The notes: generated from the sequence alone by a model not told the origin. A stretch of 64,000 nucleotides of DNA from Rhododendron vialii (GCF_030253575.1 NC_080560.1:38983001-39047000), one strand, 5' to 3'; positions 12,680-25,300 are shown, counted from the first letter of the stretch. Program-made: numbers and translations.

Positions 12680-13007
12680 GGCTCATAAACGAACTAAGCT
12701 AGTCAAGTTTCAGCTTGTGTTCGATTCGACTCGTTCGAGATTGGTTTGTTATCTAAACAAATGACGCTAAGAACATTATTTAAGCTTGTTAAGCTTTCAA
12801 ATTGGACTTGAACAAGTTACTGAGTGATTTGTTTAGCTATAAAAAAGATGTGTAAAAATTTAAGCTACTCCAAATCGACTTGCGATGGTATTAATGGAAG
12901 TTTGTTTGAAATCGACTCATCTAATTAACAAGCAAAACTTAAAAATAATAAAAACCGTTGAAATTTGAAACCAAGCTTAAACAAATTATGGTTCGGCTCG
13001 TTTATGG
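12680..13007. mobile_element. Degenerate hAT-like foldback MITE
   Basis: GGCTCATAAACGAAC near the left end mirrors GTTCGGCTCGTTTATGGA near the right end. The vocabulary (CTCGTT, AAGCTTGT) resembles the intact hAT foldback at 61124-61641. Target duplication not recovered, so it is old or misbounded. Confidence 0.4.
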
Positions 13008-13097
13008 AGACTTTGCACTTCATGGGTTTGATCAGGTTTATTTGAGCTCAATTTGTTTACGAGGTTAATCCCTCATGATTAGTTCCTCATTATTATA

Positions 13098-13139
<42 letters not shown>
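13098..13139. repeat. (AT)n microsatellite
   Basis: About 20 uninterrupted AT units. Confidence 0.97.
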
Positions 13140-13140
<1 letters not shown>

Positions 13141-14268
13141 TCACTACGTAACCAACAGTTGTTTCAGGAATCTAACATTATTCAAATTCATAGGACATTA
13201 TTAAATAAAAATTCCTTCCAAAAACCAAAGCAGGTCGACAAAAAGAAAGAACATTTTGGGGGATTTGATTTCTCCGTGTCTTCCAAAAAAAAAAAAGTTA
13301 AAGAATTATTTCATTTAAAAAAAAAAATTTAGCATCCTGAATGTTTTCAAATGGCTTTGGAGTCACGCATAATGAAATTTCAAGGACCTAGTCGTTCGGT
13401 TCTTAGAGAGCACGTCTTGGCTTGCTCTTCTTGGCTCTTGGCAGTTGTAAGTTGTGTTCGGGGGAGTTGTTCTCCTCGAGTTTCCCCTATTTGTTTTCTA
13501 AGAAAACAGAAGCCCGACGACGATGACTAATTCACCTATTATATTACTGGAAAGAACGCGCAAAGCGCTAGCATCTTCTTTTCTTTTACCTTCATGGACT
13601 TGTTTCATTTTGCAAAACACAAACTCCCAACTTTCTAAACGACCAAGAAAATAAACGAGTTCAAAGTCGAAGGGGAGAAGGAAGAAACTTTTTTCCCTTG
13701 TAAATTATCCCTTTGCCCAAGATACTTTTTCCAACGGCAGAAAGCAAAGGACTAAGGTCATCGATGGTGGTATATTCAAAAGCTAATTATTTTTAAAGTT
13801 AATAATATTTGTGAAAAAAATGACTCACAATGATATAATTAAACTTAACAACATCTTTAGAAATAATCAAATTTTATGCTTCGGATAATCAAAACTAGCA
13901 ACATTTTTCAATAATCAAAATTTGTCAATCCCACATCACATAAGTTAACTAGTTCCAAAATTTGTATACACACACGTTTCAATTGGTATTTTCTTCTTTT
14001 CTTCTTCGCCAACTCTATATCTTCTCCACTAACTATTTCTCTTTCTTTCCCTCCAAGAGTGAAGTTCATATCTCTCGATCATTTACAATTCAATCTATCG
14101 TCGCCGGATTAAGGTATTTTACTCTTCTTTCCCATTTCTATTCCCCCACCCCAAAAAAAAAAATCATAATAAGAGGGAAGGAAGTCCCTGATTTTTCTCC
14201 AAAATTAAAGTAGGGAATCGATATATTTTTGCCCAAAAAAAACGTAAAAATGAAGAGAAGTGAATGGC

Positions 14269-14269
<1 letters not shown>
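13140..14269. other. No recognisable gene
   Basis: Intergenic sequence; ORFs at 13075-13332 and 13962-14213 are A- or T-run rich and carry no domain. Confidence 0.5.

Positions 14270-14318
<49 letters not shown>
14270..14318. repeat. (GA)n microsatellite
   Basis: An uninterrupted GA tract of roughly 48 bp. Confidence 0.97.
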
Positions 14319-14319
<1 letters not shown>

Positions 14320-14461
14320 TCTTATTTTGGTTATGGATTAGAAGCGACCATTGTGAACTTCAACATTGGTAAGCTTAGCAATCTCTTAAATGAATAATCA
14401 AAAACTGATATGTCAACTTTTGGTTATCTTTTTTTTTATTATACTACTGTAGATTGCCTAA

Positions 14462-14699
14462 GAGACCATTTCAGAACTCCTTCTTAAAAAATAAGTACTT
14501 ATTTCATATTTTCAAACTCAAAAATAATGTAAATGAAAAATAATTTTTTGATTTTTTTTGCACCGTTTAAAAGACTCGTCAAGATCTTTCAAACAAGATC
14601 CATATTACATATTTTTAGATTTTATTAAGCCCATTATTTTTGAATTTGAAATTATCCTCTTAAAAAATAAATACTTAAAATCCATTCCGAAACGGGGCC
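14462..14699. mobile_element. Tourist-like MITE, family A, copy 3
   Basis: Flanked by TAA at 14459-14461 and 14700-14702. It ends in CGAAACGGGGCC and contains GATCTTTCAAACAAGATCC, the reverse complement of the family A core. Opposite orientation to the copy at 601-930. Confidence 0.85.
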
Positions 14700-14702
14700 T
14701 AA

Positions 14703-16195
14703 ATTGTCATAATAGATCCACGGTTTTGTATATAAAATGATAATGTGTCAAACTTCCCACTACAGTACTAGAGAGGACTACTTGAGCATTACGATAAATG
14801 CCTCAATTATTTAAGTGGAGAAAATATTTATTTTAATCATCCACTAGAATAAGTGGTTGAGAAAGGGAATTAAATATTTTTTCAGTATCTTTGAGCGTTA
14901 TAATCACAATGACGAACGCTAGATTTCTGAATAATACTCTCCTCTAGATCCAAAGATGCTATCAAGCGGTTAATTCGGCTGTTCATTTCGGCATGAACGA
15001 CTCGAATCAAAATTTGAACGCATAACGTACAAATCTGAACCGTCTATTACTCGGTTAAAATCCAAACCGTTAATTGCCGTGATGAGCGGCCAATCTAGCC
15101 GCTCTTCACCGCTTTGCAAGATACTGCTTAGCGGCATCACCCATTCCCCTCTCCTTCATAATGCTTATCTGAGCTCTGTAACTTTTCATTCTTAAAGTAC
15201 ACTGGATACTGCTCAATCATAATGATTATCTAAGGTTTGTACCCTTTTAGCTATTGGAAAATTTTAAAATCAGCCCAATGGCTGACAATAATAAGTGTGT
15301 GAATGTGTATTAAAAGGTGTAAAAAATGCACAGAAATATGTATTTTTCTTGTCTTCTAATGTATTTATCGTCAGCCCAATGGGCTGATAATAGTAAGACC
15401 GTTAACTATTTAACCAATTTGACTTGAAGTACCAATTATGATCCCAATTTTGATTACTTCACCTACTTATCGGTTGGCAAAATTAAGACAAACAAAACCA
15501 AGAGACGACTTCAAAAAAAAAAAGAAGAGCGCAGCTATGGTTAGAGATTAGGGTGAGAATGTTAGAAGGAGCGGGAAAGGGAGAGGGAGGAGGGTGGGGT
15601 TTAAAAGCACCACCCAGTGAAAGCCGTCTACTACTTGACGGCCACTTTATTTACGAATGAACGTCTTAATGTGCACAAAAGTCGTCGTTTCTAATTAAAT
15701 CACACTTTACCTCAAATTCCATTCCAAAGAGCTTTTTATAGACAAGTGACAGGCATAGTTCCTTTCATGAAGTGTCTGCATTGAAGGAATCTACTTAAAG
15801 GGCGCTTAATCAACGAAGCATAAAAGCATATATCTGTTCCAACCGAAATCATGTTCCATGTTCTGAGGTTCTTTGAATATGAAAAAGTTCATGTCTACAT
15901 CTTCTAAAAGAACGGTCTAGTCCTTCGTTTAAACCTAACGTTTTGAACAGTGCGAGCTAAATGTCGATCATGGTGACGTTTCGCGTGTTGAAGAGAGAGA
16001 GAGATAGACGATAGGAAACATCGGAGGACAAAAAACAGTGAGAAGTTGTTCAATGTTGTCCGCCAGTTCATGCATACAGAACATTGAGAATTTTAACCTG
16101 GATTCTAAGAACACACGAAGAGGATAATATCGTAACGGTATGGAAGTATCGACAATTTTGTGTTGGGCGGGTTTTGTCCTAATTTTAACTTATTA
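14703..16195. other. No recognisable gene
   Basis: Intergenic. The palindromic word CAGCCCAATGGGCTG and its near copy occur at 15275-15390, spaced about 110 bp, perhaps the ends of a very small MITE. Nothing else is supported. Confidence 0.45.
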
Positions 16196-16203
16196 CTCGC
16201 CAG

Positions 16204-16754
16204 CTATGGAGCACGGGTACCGGTACGCGGTACGGGTACGGTACGGGTACGGGTACAGAAAACGACAAAACCCCAAAAAAGTAGGGTACGGGTACGGCGG
16301 GGGTGCGGCATATATATATATAATGTTTTTCTATTTTTTATTGCATAAAATGAAATATAAACCCATTTTACCAACAAAAAGCAAAATCAGTACAAATATG
16401 CATATCTACTGCATATCTATTAGTATTCAGAATTTCAGATACATATATACATATACATTACACATGCATACATTTGTACATATATACACACAGAGAGACT
16501 ATTCCGATCGATAAAAAAAATATACAGAGAGAGACGAAGAGAGAGATGGACAAAGAGAGAGGGGTGTTTATAAATGACAAATAAATTACACAATAAGCCC
16601 ACATTTTATAATTATTTACAAAAAAATTCCAGAAATTTTGAAAAAGTTTCATTTTGGGCTAAAACGTACCCTTGCCGTACCCACGCCGTACTAGTACCCG
16701 GTACGGGTACGGGTACGAGTACGGCGACATTTTCGAAGTACCCGTGCTTCATAG
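16204..16754. mobile_element. hAT superfamily MITE
   Basis: The left end is CTATGGAGCACGGGTAC and the right end, reverse complemented, CTATGAAGCACGGGTAC. The 8-bp target duplication CTCGCCAG is exact at 16196-16203 and 16755-16762, diagnostic of hAT. Both subterminal regions carry many copies of GGGTACGGGTACGG, as in hAT elements whose transposase binds subterminal repeats. There is no transposase, so it would need an autonomous partner. Confidence 0.92.
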
Positions 16755-16762
16755 CTCGCCAG

Positions 16763-17495
16763 TGTACAGCAAAATTGATATCTCAATTTAGTCAATCCTA
16801 TGGGCCGGATCCCGACTATTGAAGACTAATTAGTGTCGACAAGATTGTACGTAATTCGGATATTATATTGAAATTTTCATATATCACAAGGATACAAATA
16901 TAAAATCAGTATGGTAGAAAAGTGCATTTAGAGAACTTCGAAGAGTGAACAAAGACACTTCTAGTACTACGACTCGAGAAATCTCAAAACCTACCCCTGA
17001 TCGGCTCATTTTGTAGATATATAGTAGAACTACACGAAGAAAGCAACTCCCCAAGCACAGCTCACTGTTCACAAATTCGATTGACGTGATTGTCATATCC
17101 TGTTCCAAGTCAAAATTTTACATGGTGATCTTGGGAATTTAACAAACTATGTTAACTAATAGTCTAATACAGAGTATTAGTAATTTGGGCTTAAGTATTT
17201 TAGGCCATGTTGTTAGGCTTGACAATTTAGTAGGCCCTTAGTCTACATAGAGCGTTGCAAATGGTATCAAAGCAATTCATATATACAATCGAATACATGA
17301 ATAGACTCAGCTCGGGCAGAAATAGACTCATCAATTATTGTGGTGACTCTGGGCTTGAGGCGTAAGTAGGTAAAAGACTCGCAAAATATCATGGATGAGG
17401 CCATAGAGATTGGGAGATTGTGATACCCCGTTCCCCATTGAAAGTCGACATGAGTGATTTCGTAAATTCAACGAACAAAAATACGAGTAACACTA
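16763..17495. other. No recognisable gene
   Basis: Intergenic sequence between the hAT element and the GC-rich foldback; no supported ORF. Confidence 0.5.
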
Positions 17496-17497
17496 CA

Positions 17498-17799
17498 GGT
17501 ACAGAAATTTTGGGACCGAATCCGGACCGACGGCCGCCGGCGAGCCATCTCCGGCCACCGGACGGCCGATCCGAGCCGTCCAAAAATTCTAAAAAAAAAA
17601 ACCGAGGATATACATATACACATACGAAAAGGGGTGCTCCGATCAAGCACCCTACACACCTCGGATGACGTTGATTCCCGCGTGGGGCCCCTCGGTTTTT
17701 TTTTTTAGAATTTTTGGACGGCTCGGATCGGCCGTCCGGTGGCCGGAGATGGCTCGCCGGCGGCCGTCGGTCCGGATTCGGTCCCAAAATTTCTGTACC
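17498..17799. mobile_element. GC-rich foldback MITE, copy 1
   Basis: Arms of about 105 bp start GGTACAGAAATTTTGGGACC and end at an A-run followed by CCGAG; the right arm is a near-perfect reverse complement. The non-palindromic middle contains GGGGTGCTCCGATCAAGCAC. ORFs on both strands are translations of the two arms. A second copy with the middle inverted lies at 55270-55583. I see no clear target duplication. Confidence 0.85.
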
Positions 17800-17877
17800 T
17801 CTATCATTTTTCCAAAAATAAACTGCTACTAGTAACTTAAGTTAAGCATTTTAGGTCATATCCTGACAAGTTACTTA

Positions 17878-18118
17878 GGGGTGTTCCGACTTTCAAAAAA
17901 GAAGGTTTTGGAAAAAAGAATGTAATTTCAAGCCCAAAAATCATGTGTTTACGCAAATAATTTTTCTACCAATATGGATCTTGTTTGATAGATTTCATTG
18001 AGATCTTTTATACGGTGCAAAAAAAAATCAAAAAATTATTTTTCATTTTCATTATATTTGAATTTAAAAATTTAAGAAAAAATACTTTTTAAAAAAGAAG
18101 GTCAGTTGGAACACCACC
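17878..18118. mobile_element. Tourist-like MITE, family A, copy 2
   Basis: Flanked by TTA at 17875-17877 and 18119-18121. Ends are GGGGTGTTCCGAC and GTTGGAACACCACC. The core GGATCTTGTTTGATAGAT matches copy 1 in the same orientation. Confidence 0.85.
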
Positions 18119-18248
18119 TTAATGGGTCAACATGAGACATTACTTAATTTTCACATAATTTCCGGTTGTCTACATGCGACATTACAGTAATTTTCAATAT
18201 AATTTATATTTTTTAAAATCTTGAAAAATTAAATATTTTGATCATCAA

Positions 18249-18582
18249 CTATAAAGCATGGATACTGCGAAATTAGTTGAGTATGGGTATCGAATACCGA
18301 TATGCCCAGATACTTACGTATTATATATGGCCAATAAGTATCCTATATTTAAATTAGATATTTTTTATTCTGGATACATTTTAACATATTGGGGATACGG
18401 CGGGAGTTACAATGAAAATTTTCAACAAATCCAGTAAAAAAACATGAGGAGAAAATAGTGATAATGGTACAAACATGAACTATAGAAAGCAGAAAATTAG
18501 ATAAATATTGAGATTTGAGAGAATCGATTCATGCATTCTTGAATCGTTGAGATTGACAGTCACACATTTATTCGATTCCCAA

Positions 18583-18637
<55 letters not shown>

Positions 18638-19050
18638 CACACTCTACCCCTATATGTTCGTACGTATATATGGCGTTGTTACATTGTATATTAGTTTGGA
18701 TATACCCTAAATATTCATGTACTCCATAGTCTAGCTGTTTTTACATTGTTGAGCTGGGTATATATACATTATATTATATAGAATATAGACTGTGCCTTTA
18801 ACTCTTTTTTAGGATATTTTCATATCAAAACTTTGTTTATGTCAAACTAAGATATATAAAGTGTATATTTAAATACCCATTCCATACACATATGTTATAT
18901 AGAGTCTTTCTTGTTATAATAATTATGGGCCAAATAGACGACTGAAAATAATAAAAACATATATAATTTGTACATGTGTATCCCCGATGTATCCGTATCC
19001 TACTTTTTTGAAGTTTTTCCACATCGTCATATCCGTGCCGAGTCATATAC
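18249..19050. mobile_element. Possible diverged hAT-like element
   Basis: The left border CTATAAAGCATGGATAC resembles the hAT end at 16204, and a weak inverted counterpart (ATATCCGTGCC) lies near 19028-19040. GGGGATACGGCGGG-type words recur inside. No 8-bp target duplication was found, so borders are tentative. Confidence 0.35.
18595..18634. repeat. (CT)n microsatellite
   Basis: An uninterrupted CT tract of about 40 bp. Confidence 0.97.
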
Positions 19051-19648
19051 ATATACATATCCTATATCACTATTTGTATTTCATAAATTATCTTTCTTCT
19101 TTTTTATTGGCAATCGATAGCCGAGATACTCAAAAACCCAACAGATGGGATTTTATTCATGAACTTGTTAGAATATTCTTTATCCTTATGCACTTTCAGT
19201 AAGCAAGGCCAAAGAAGGGTATTGAATAGTTACAGCAAAACAATTGACAACATAAGTTTCAATTGATGGTGGAGCAAGCGCTTTTTTTCAATAATAGAAA
19301 CTTCAGAATACAAAATCTTCGTGTTGTGTCGTACACATTAGAATAAATAGAGTTTTCGGAAAAACCATGCGAATGTGCCTTGGATGATCCACGTCTCACC
19401 GCCAAGTGGATTTTTTTTGAACTACGGTTTGCCAAGGTACTTCAGCCATTTATCCCGGTCGTTGGAGGAAACCAACTCCAATACAATTCCAATTGTACCC
19501 TTCCAAGAAGACCGTTAATTCAAATTTCAAAACCCTTTACCATGTTCCTCCAATTTGATGCCAAACGCTCCCAATAAGCAAACAAACCAGACGGATTAAT
19601 AGTAGTACCCAGAGGGAAAAAAAACCCAAAACCCCAAATCAAGAAGCC

Positions 19649-21484
19649 ATGAAATCGCTACTTCTGACCTCACCATCCTCTGTAAACTCCACCACAACCA
19701 CCGCATCCACCGCCTCCGCCACCACCACCACCACCACCGCCTCCACCGACATGTCGAACGACCAATCCGAAACCCGAGACAGCTGTTACTTCCCCAAATG
19801 CCGAAAAGACGCCAACTGCAACTGCGAAATGTGCTTAGCAAGCATCAACGCCACTCTTGACCTCATGCCCAAAAGCTCCCTAACAAAAAATTCCATCTCC
19901 AAACGGGTCCCTACTCCAAGAAGCCCCATTTCGTTTAACCCTTCGGTTATGTCCACACCCAAACCGAGTAATAACCCGGTTGCGGTATCCCCTCCCGTTA
20001 TTTATTCGCCGAGAATAGGTTTTCGTGGCAAGAGTAAGAGGAAGAAGAGGGGTTTGGGATGTGGGTTTGTGTTAATGAGCTTGGTTTTGCGTATGAGCTT
20101 GGTTTTCTTGGCGGAGAGTGGGTTCTCTTGGGCGGTGTTTAGGGTTTTGAAGCCGGGTCTGTCGCCGGAAATCGTGAGGAATTTTGGGGAGAAATCGTGG
20201 GTTTTGGAAGATGTACATGAGAAAGTTGAATTCTTGCATAGAGAAATCAAGAGCTTGGTAAATGGGAATACAGAAGATTGTAGCTCTGATGAGTCTCTGT
20301 GGAAAATTAATCGGGTAATTTGTGTACCCTTTACTATTCCAACCCCTTGCTTTGTTTTTTGCTTAATTCTTTGGGGCTTTTTGGTATTTACAGCCCGGAG
20401 GGGTTCGTGAGAAAATAAAAGAAAGACAGTTATGAAATCCCTCGTCGGGATTGAACATTTTGGTGAGAAATGGAGAGAAGAGTACAAAAAAATAAATGTT
20501 TTGATTGGCCCTTCCCCTTTCTCACTCAATCTCACCAGAAATGGTGAGATATGGTAGGTTATCTCTCTCTTTTCTCACCATCCAGACTAGCTGTTAGGTT
20601 AATGATTCATAAGCAATTGGAAAATGCCTATATAGCATGATATACTATTGAATTGACTCTGTAAATTTTAGGGCTGGTGAGAAATCAAGGAAAATAGTGA
20701 ACTTTTGTTGGTGCTTTATTGGTTCTCACCATTTCTCAACCAAAATGGTGAAATCTGGTGAGAAACTCTAAAACCCTTTCTTTTTTCACCATCGGGAGGG
20801 GCTGTTAACTTTTTGGGTTTATTTGTTTTGAGGTTAATGGAGGCTAATGAATTGGAAAAGCTTATGTAGGATGATTTGCTGTTGAATTCGTGGTGTACAT
20901 TGTACAAGTCCACTACAGAGGAGGTGAGCATATGGGGATGGCCTTTGCAGACTGCAGGCTTGCTCACTGCCGGATTTTCTTCGCGATCATTGACAATCTT
21001 ATCCGGAAGAGTCACAGAGGTACACCCGAATTTCTTGCTTGAATGTAACCAGTTTCGTGATTTCTCTCGATTATCTAATACGAAGCATGTTTCAGATAAT
21101 TTTGTATTTGTCAATTTTTGTTATTTTGTTAGTCCGAAAACTTGGGAAATTTCGTTTCAAAGTTTGTACGAGCTTGAATTTGTGAATTCTACTTGGCAGT
21201 GGTCTGATGGGAAGCTCAGCTATTCCACTAGGAACGCCAGCGAAACCTGGGTACAGCAGAGATGGAGTGCTTCTGTTGTGCAGTTGGATCCAAATACATG
21301 GATACTTGAATATAGGAGGACTGCAGCTGTGGAGAATTCAAGAATCGTATCAGCAGTGCTGGAGTTTTTGAAGTTCAGACTGTCAAGAGAGGTTAAGAGG
21401 ATGAAGCAAGAGTTCTGGCTGTTTCCTGCATTCGGAAACCAGTACGATGACTTCATGAGAGACAGCTTCAAAGTACCAACATGA
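19649..21484 (+). CDS. ERG2 / sigma-1-receptor-like membrane protein (366 aa, 3 exons)
   Basis: Exons 19649-20314, 20870-21019 and 21200-21484. Residues 46-62 form a cysteine cluster (SCYFPKCRKDANCNCEMC) typical of the plant family. Residues about 138-158 are a membrane anchor preceded by a basic stretch (GKSKRKKR). The C-terminal half matches the ERG2/sigma-1 fold: ILSGRVTEWSDG corresponds to the human IISGTFHQWKEG region and PNTWILEY to PNTWMVEY. This match supports the splice 21019/21200, which joins TE to WSDG. Fungal ERG2 is a sterol C8 isomerase in the ER, but the catalytic role is unproven in this plant group, where a different isomerase (HYD1, EBP family) serves sterol synthesis. Intron 2 is 180 bp, divisible by three and free of stops, so retention would add 60 residues. 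The gene converges on the PPR gene. Family call is strong, function weak. Confidence 0.82.
20457..20810. repeat. Related repeat pair inside intron 1 of the ERG2-like gene
   Basis: Two segments, about 20457-20597 and 20672-20809, both begin GGTGAGAAA, carry a TCTCACCA-type inverted partner, and end near AGCTGTTA or GGCTGTTAA. They look like two diverged copies of a small foldback unit placed in tandem. Confidence 0.4.
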
Positions 21485-22064
21485 GAAGACATAACTAATT
21501 TGGATCCTCCTCTTATTGTCTATTGAGCATGTAGTTAGATTCTCAAACGTCGGGAGAAGTTTTGACTGTCTTTTCCATTTTTTGGCTGGTACGGTTAGTT
21601 CTGATTTGAATTAGTCTGGTCTGTTCTCAGGTCGAGAACATGGTTTAGGAGCTAACAGCTTAAAGATATCTCCTGTTGTGACTGGTTCAATCAATGTGTA
21701 TATGCTGGTTACATGGTGCAATTTCATCATGTAGTCGTGACTCATGACTATTGTAGTACTTCTTCTTTCCGGCTTTTCTATGACCCCGGGGTGTTTGCGA
21801 TAGCTTGGGAGAGTAATTTCTAACTCAAAGGCCTCGAAAGCTGTGGCAGATTGTTTGCCATAACTTCGCTTCTGATTTTTAGCAAAACCAACTTTCAAAG
21901 CTCTTTAAACCTGATACGGAGCTATAGTTTTCTGATATTTTGAATCAGCCTTTGTAGAATCGAAAATTTTCGATGAACACTGTTGCATCTCCCAGTTTAT
22001 CTTATATTTTGACAATAAAGTTCGATATTTGGTAATCTGGATAATAGTGAAATACATCAAAATA
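21485..22064. other. Convergent intergenic region
   Basis: Probably the 3' UTRs of the ERG2-like gene (+) and the PPR gene (-). No further gene is supported; the minus ORF at 21611-21898 has no recognised domain. Confidence 0.5.
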
Positions 22065-25000
22065 TCACCAGTAGTCATTACAAGAACACAAGCCATCTTT
22101 ATAATGGTGAAACCTAGTCCTGTCTCTAACAATAATGTTCTTCTGATGCACCTTAGACACCAACTTCATAAAGGTATGGCAGTCCTCACAGATTCTAAGA
22201 TTCTTAACTATGCGAATACTCGATCCTTGTTCCTCTCGAATCAGCCCATAACAAAGTGCTAACTTCTCACCGTGCCATAATACAGCTTTTTCCTTTTCAT
22301 CTTCATCCAAGTCCACTAAAACATTGCAGGTATTCGGAGCATAACCAACTTGCTTCAGTTCACCCACCACTTCATTTAACTTTGCATAGATCTCATCAGC
22401 TTGTTCATGATTCCTGGCTCCCATTAAAAACTGGTGTACCTCATTGTTCAGTTCAATCCTACTCCATCCCCTCTCTTTGGATACGCCTTTCTGCTTCATC
22501 AATATCCTCGCCTCCCTTGCATCTTCCCATCTCCTTTCTTTGGCAAAAATGTTTGATAAGAACACATGGGCCCCATCATGATCCGGGTCAAGCTGAAGAA
22601 GTTGTTTTGCAGCGAATTCTCCCAATTCAAACTCATCATGGAACTGACAAGCAGCCATGAGAGATCCCCAGATGACAACATTAGGTTCCAAAGGCATTTG
22701 CTCTACAATCTCAAAAGCTTCTGTTAGTAGATTTGCGCGTCCAAGGAGATCTACCATGCAACCGTAATGCGCAAGTTTGGGCGTGATGTTGTATTCTTCT
22801 ACCATAGATGCAAATATTTTTCGGCCCTCGTCTACCAATCCTGAATGGCTGCAAGCATAAAGCACACTCACAAATGTAACCTCGTTAGGCTTTATATTTT
22901 CATTTTCCAACTGATAGAAAAGCTTCAATGCATTAACAGCCTCCCCGTGGATGGCAAGGGCGGTGATCATACCGGTCCAAGTTACTACATTTTTTCTAGA
23001 CATTCCATCAAAAACTTCTATGGCTCCTTCCAAACTCCCACACTTAGCATACATATCAATGAGAGCATTATTAACACGCAAATCACCACCAAACCCATGT
23101 CGATTGACATATTCATGGATCCATTTGGCATGCTTCAATGCACCAAGATGAGCGCAGGCTGAGATAACAATCAACATGGTTACTTTGTCAGGTTTTATCC
23201 TCCTAACCTGCATTTGATTAAAGAGTTCAAGAGCTTCTAAAGGTTTCTCGCTCTCCGCATAACAAGACATCATGGCACTCCAACAGACTAAGTCCTTTCC
23301 AGTCATTTGATCAAAAATCAAGCGCGCTGCTTCAACCTGTCCATTCTTGGAATACCCAGATATCATGGCAGTTGACACAACTATGGGTTTTGTTGACAAC
23401 TGATCATATAAATTCTGGGCCAACTCCATGGAACCACAACTTCCATACATGCTGACAAGAGCACTCTGTAAATGAGGGTCAGTGAGCATGCCGCTCTGAG
23501 TGATGAACTCGTGGATTGCCTTCCCATAGCTTAAGTTCCTGGCACGGCCGCAAGCAGAAATAATGGAGGAAAAAATGACCTCATCCGGTTCCACATTGGA
23601 GCTCTTCATCGCCTCAAATAGCGCCAAGACATCATCGAAGAGGCCAGCTTGACTGTAACTGTTGAACAAGTAAACAACAAAATTAGCAACTTTGTGATCG
23701 ATTTAGATTCCAACAGCAGATATACCAATTAATAAAAGTTTAACATTACTCCAGGAAAATACCAAGAGAAATTGCTAGCCAAACTAATCTATCAAAAGCT
23801 ACTAATTTAAGGGCCCATCTACAGAACTTAATCAACTCATAACTCAACCTTAAATCAGAATAAAGAGAACTCCTCAAAACACACTCCACTCCTTCGCTTA
23901 AATCCAGATCAAAATGGGGTACTTATTTTTCTACCTAAATCAAGGGAGACTCTTTATGACCGAATTTAGCACCATGTCGTTGATAAAGTTTTTACTCAAC
24001 TTTAACCTAAATCTGTGTTGCCATTAGAGTGACTAGTATCAAATGAAAGTTTTTATTCAAATTTCTGCAAATTGAACATCATCTATAACTATAAAGAAAC
24101 ACTTTTGTTGTGTTTGCGTCAGCTTTGAGAGTGGCTCACGTTTTAATTTCTTTGACTAACCCTTTTTAACTACCTAAAGAAACTGGCAAGAAGAGAAAAC
24201 TGCAACCCTTATTTTCTTCTCCTCTCTTTTCTACTTTCACATCTCAGATTTCATTGGACATCAAAGATTTTTCTCTTCCTCTCTTTCGCATAATACTCAC
24301 ATGCCGGGCGTCAAGTAGAAACTATAAATGGTGAGTGGTAAGTACGAATTCGAGCAATGGCCTGGAGATGGGTAGGCAAAATGGTAATCCTAAAGTATAT
24401 GCACTAACACCGGCTAATAGCAATTCAACCCCAAGAGGTTGGCCTACTGGTACTTCCTCCACTTAGCTCAGAAACTCAAGGCTGGACTTAGGGGTTTGTT
24501 CATTTCTAAGGTCTCAGGTTCGAAGCCTCTCAGGTGCTATCAACTCCTTTGGAAGCAGTTCTTTAATTGGGCTTCCCGCAAGTGGACGGTGAAATTTGAG
24601 CCCCAAAGTTAGTCGAGGTGTGCGTAAACTGGCCTGGACACCTGCGTTATGAGGAAAAAAGAAGAAGCACTAATAGCAATTCAATGCATGAAAAACCAAA
24701 TTGAACGCCATACCCATTAATCATAACACTCCACGTGACAACATCTCTGTGAGACATTTTATCAAACACCCTCCTCGCATCCAAAATCCTTCCACAACCC
24801 TCATACATCCTCACCAGACCCGTCTCCACAAACGGGTCATCGCCAAAACCCAACTTCACAGCCAACCCATGAACCTCCATCCCCTCAATCACCGCCTTAA
24901 CCCTAGAAACCACCTTCAACACCGTAGGGAAGCAAAACCTGTCCACACCCAATCCTTTTCCCCTCAGCTGAGAATAGGCCAAGAGGGTATTATAGGGCTC

Positions 25001-25300
25001 TCTGCTGTTGGAAAACTCGCGTAAGAGCTTGTTGGAGAGGTTGGGATTTGGTTTAGGGATGTGGGTGAAGACGGAGAGGGAGTAGGAGAGAGAGAGGGGG
25101 GAGGAGGAGAGAGAGAGGGTGTGGAGGAGGAGGGAGGTGGAGGGGAGGGGGAGGTTGGAGCGGAGGATTTGGGCGTGGAGTTGTTTGAGGTGGGTGAGGG
25201 AGGTGGCGGAGGTGAGCTGGTGGTGGAGGTGGTGGTGGTGGGAGGTGGCGGGATTTTGGTGGGGAGTGAAGGGTAAGACGGGGTGGGACGCGGTGGCCAT
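22065..25300 (-). CDS. PPR protein of the PLS-DYW class (726 aa, 2 exons)
   Basis: Exon 1 is complement(24714..25300) and exon 2 complement(22065..23658). The splice joins MING to YSQAGLFDDV and restores a normal PPR repeat. A Pro/His/Ser-rich N-terminus with organelle-presequence character is followed by about a dozen PPR repeats (VVTWSVMINGY, VNNALIDMYAKCGSL, NVVTWTGMITALAIHG). E-type motifs follow (HYGCMVDLLGR, WGSLMAACQFHDEFELGE), then the DYW deaminase-like domain. That domain has HGEKLA (the HxE pair), CEDCH (zinc ligands) and the terminal CSCNDYW. DYW PPRs are C-to-U RNA editing factors of plastids or mitochondria; the target site cannot be read here. Length agrees with Arabidopsis At4g14820, as I recall it. 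The 1055-bp intron carries a complete Au SINE. The antisense Gly/Val-rich ORFs over exon 1 are shadows. Confidence 0.93.
24429..24669 (+). mobile_element. Au-type SINE in the PPR intron
   Basis: A tRNA-derived head shows an A-box-like stretch (GTTGGCCTACTGGT) and a B box (GGTTCGAAGCCTC). The tail reads TTAGTCGAGGTGTGCG...CTGGCCTGGACACC, the conserved 3' part of plant Au SINEs, then an A-rich end. The 15-bp target duplication CTAATAGCAATTCAA is perfect at 24414-24428 and 24670-24684. It lies antisense to the host gene, with its right target copy 30 bp from the intron's donor site. The perfect duplication implies a fairly recent insertion. Confidence 0.93.
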
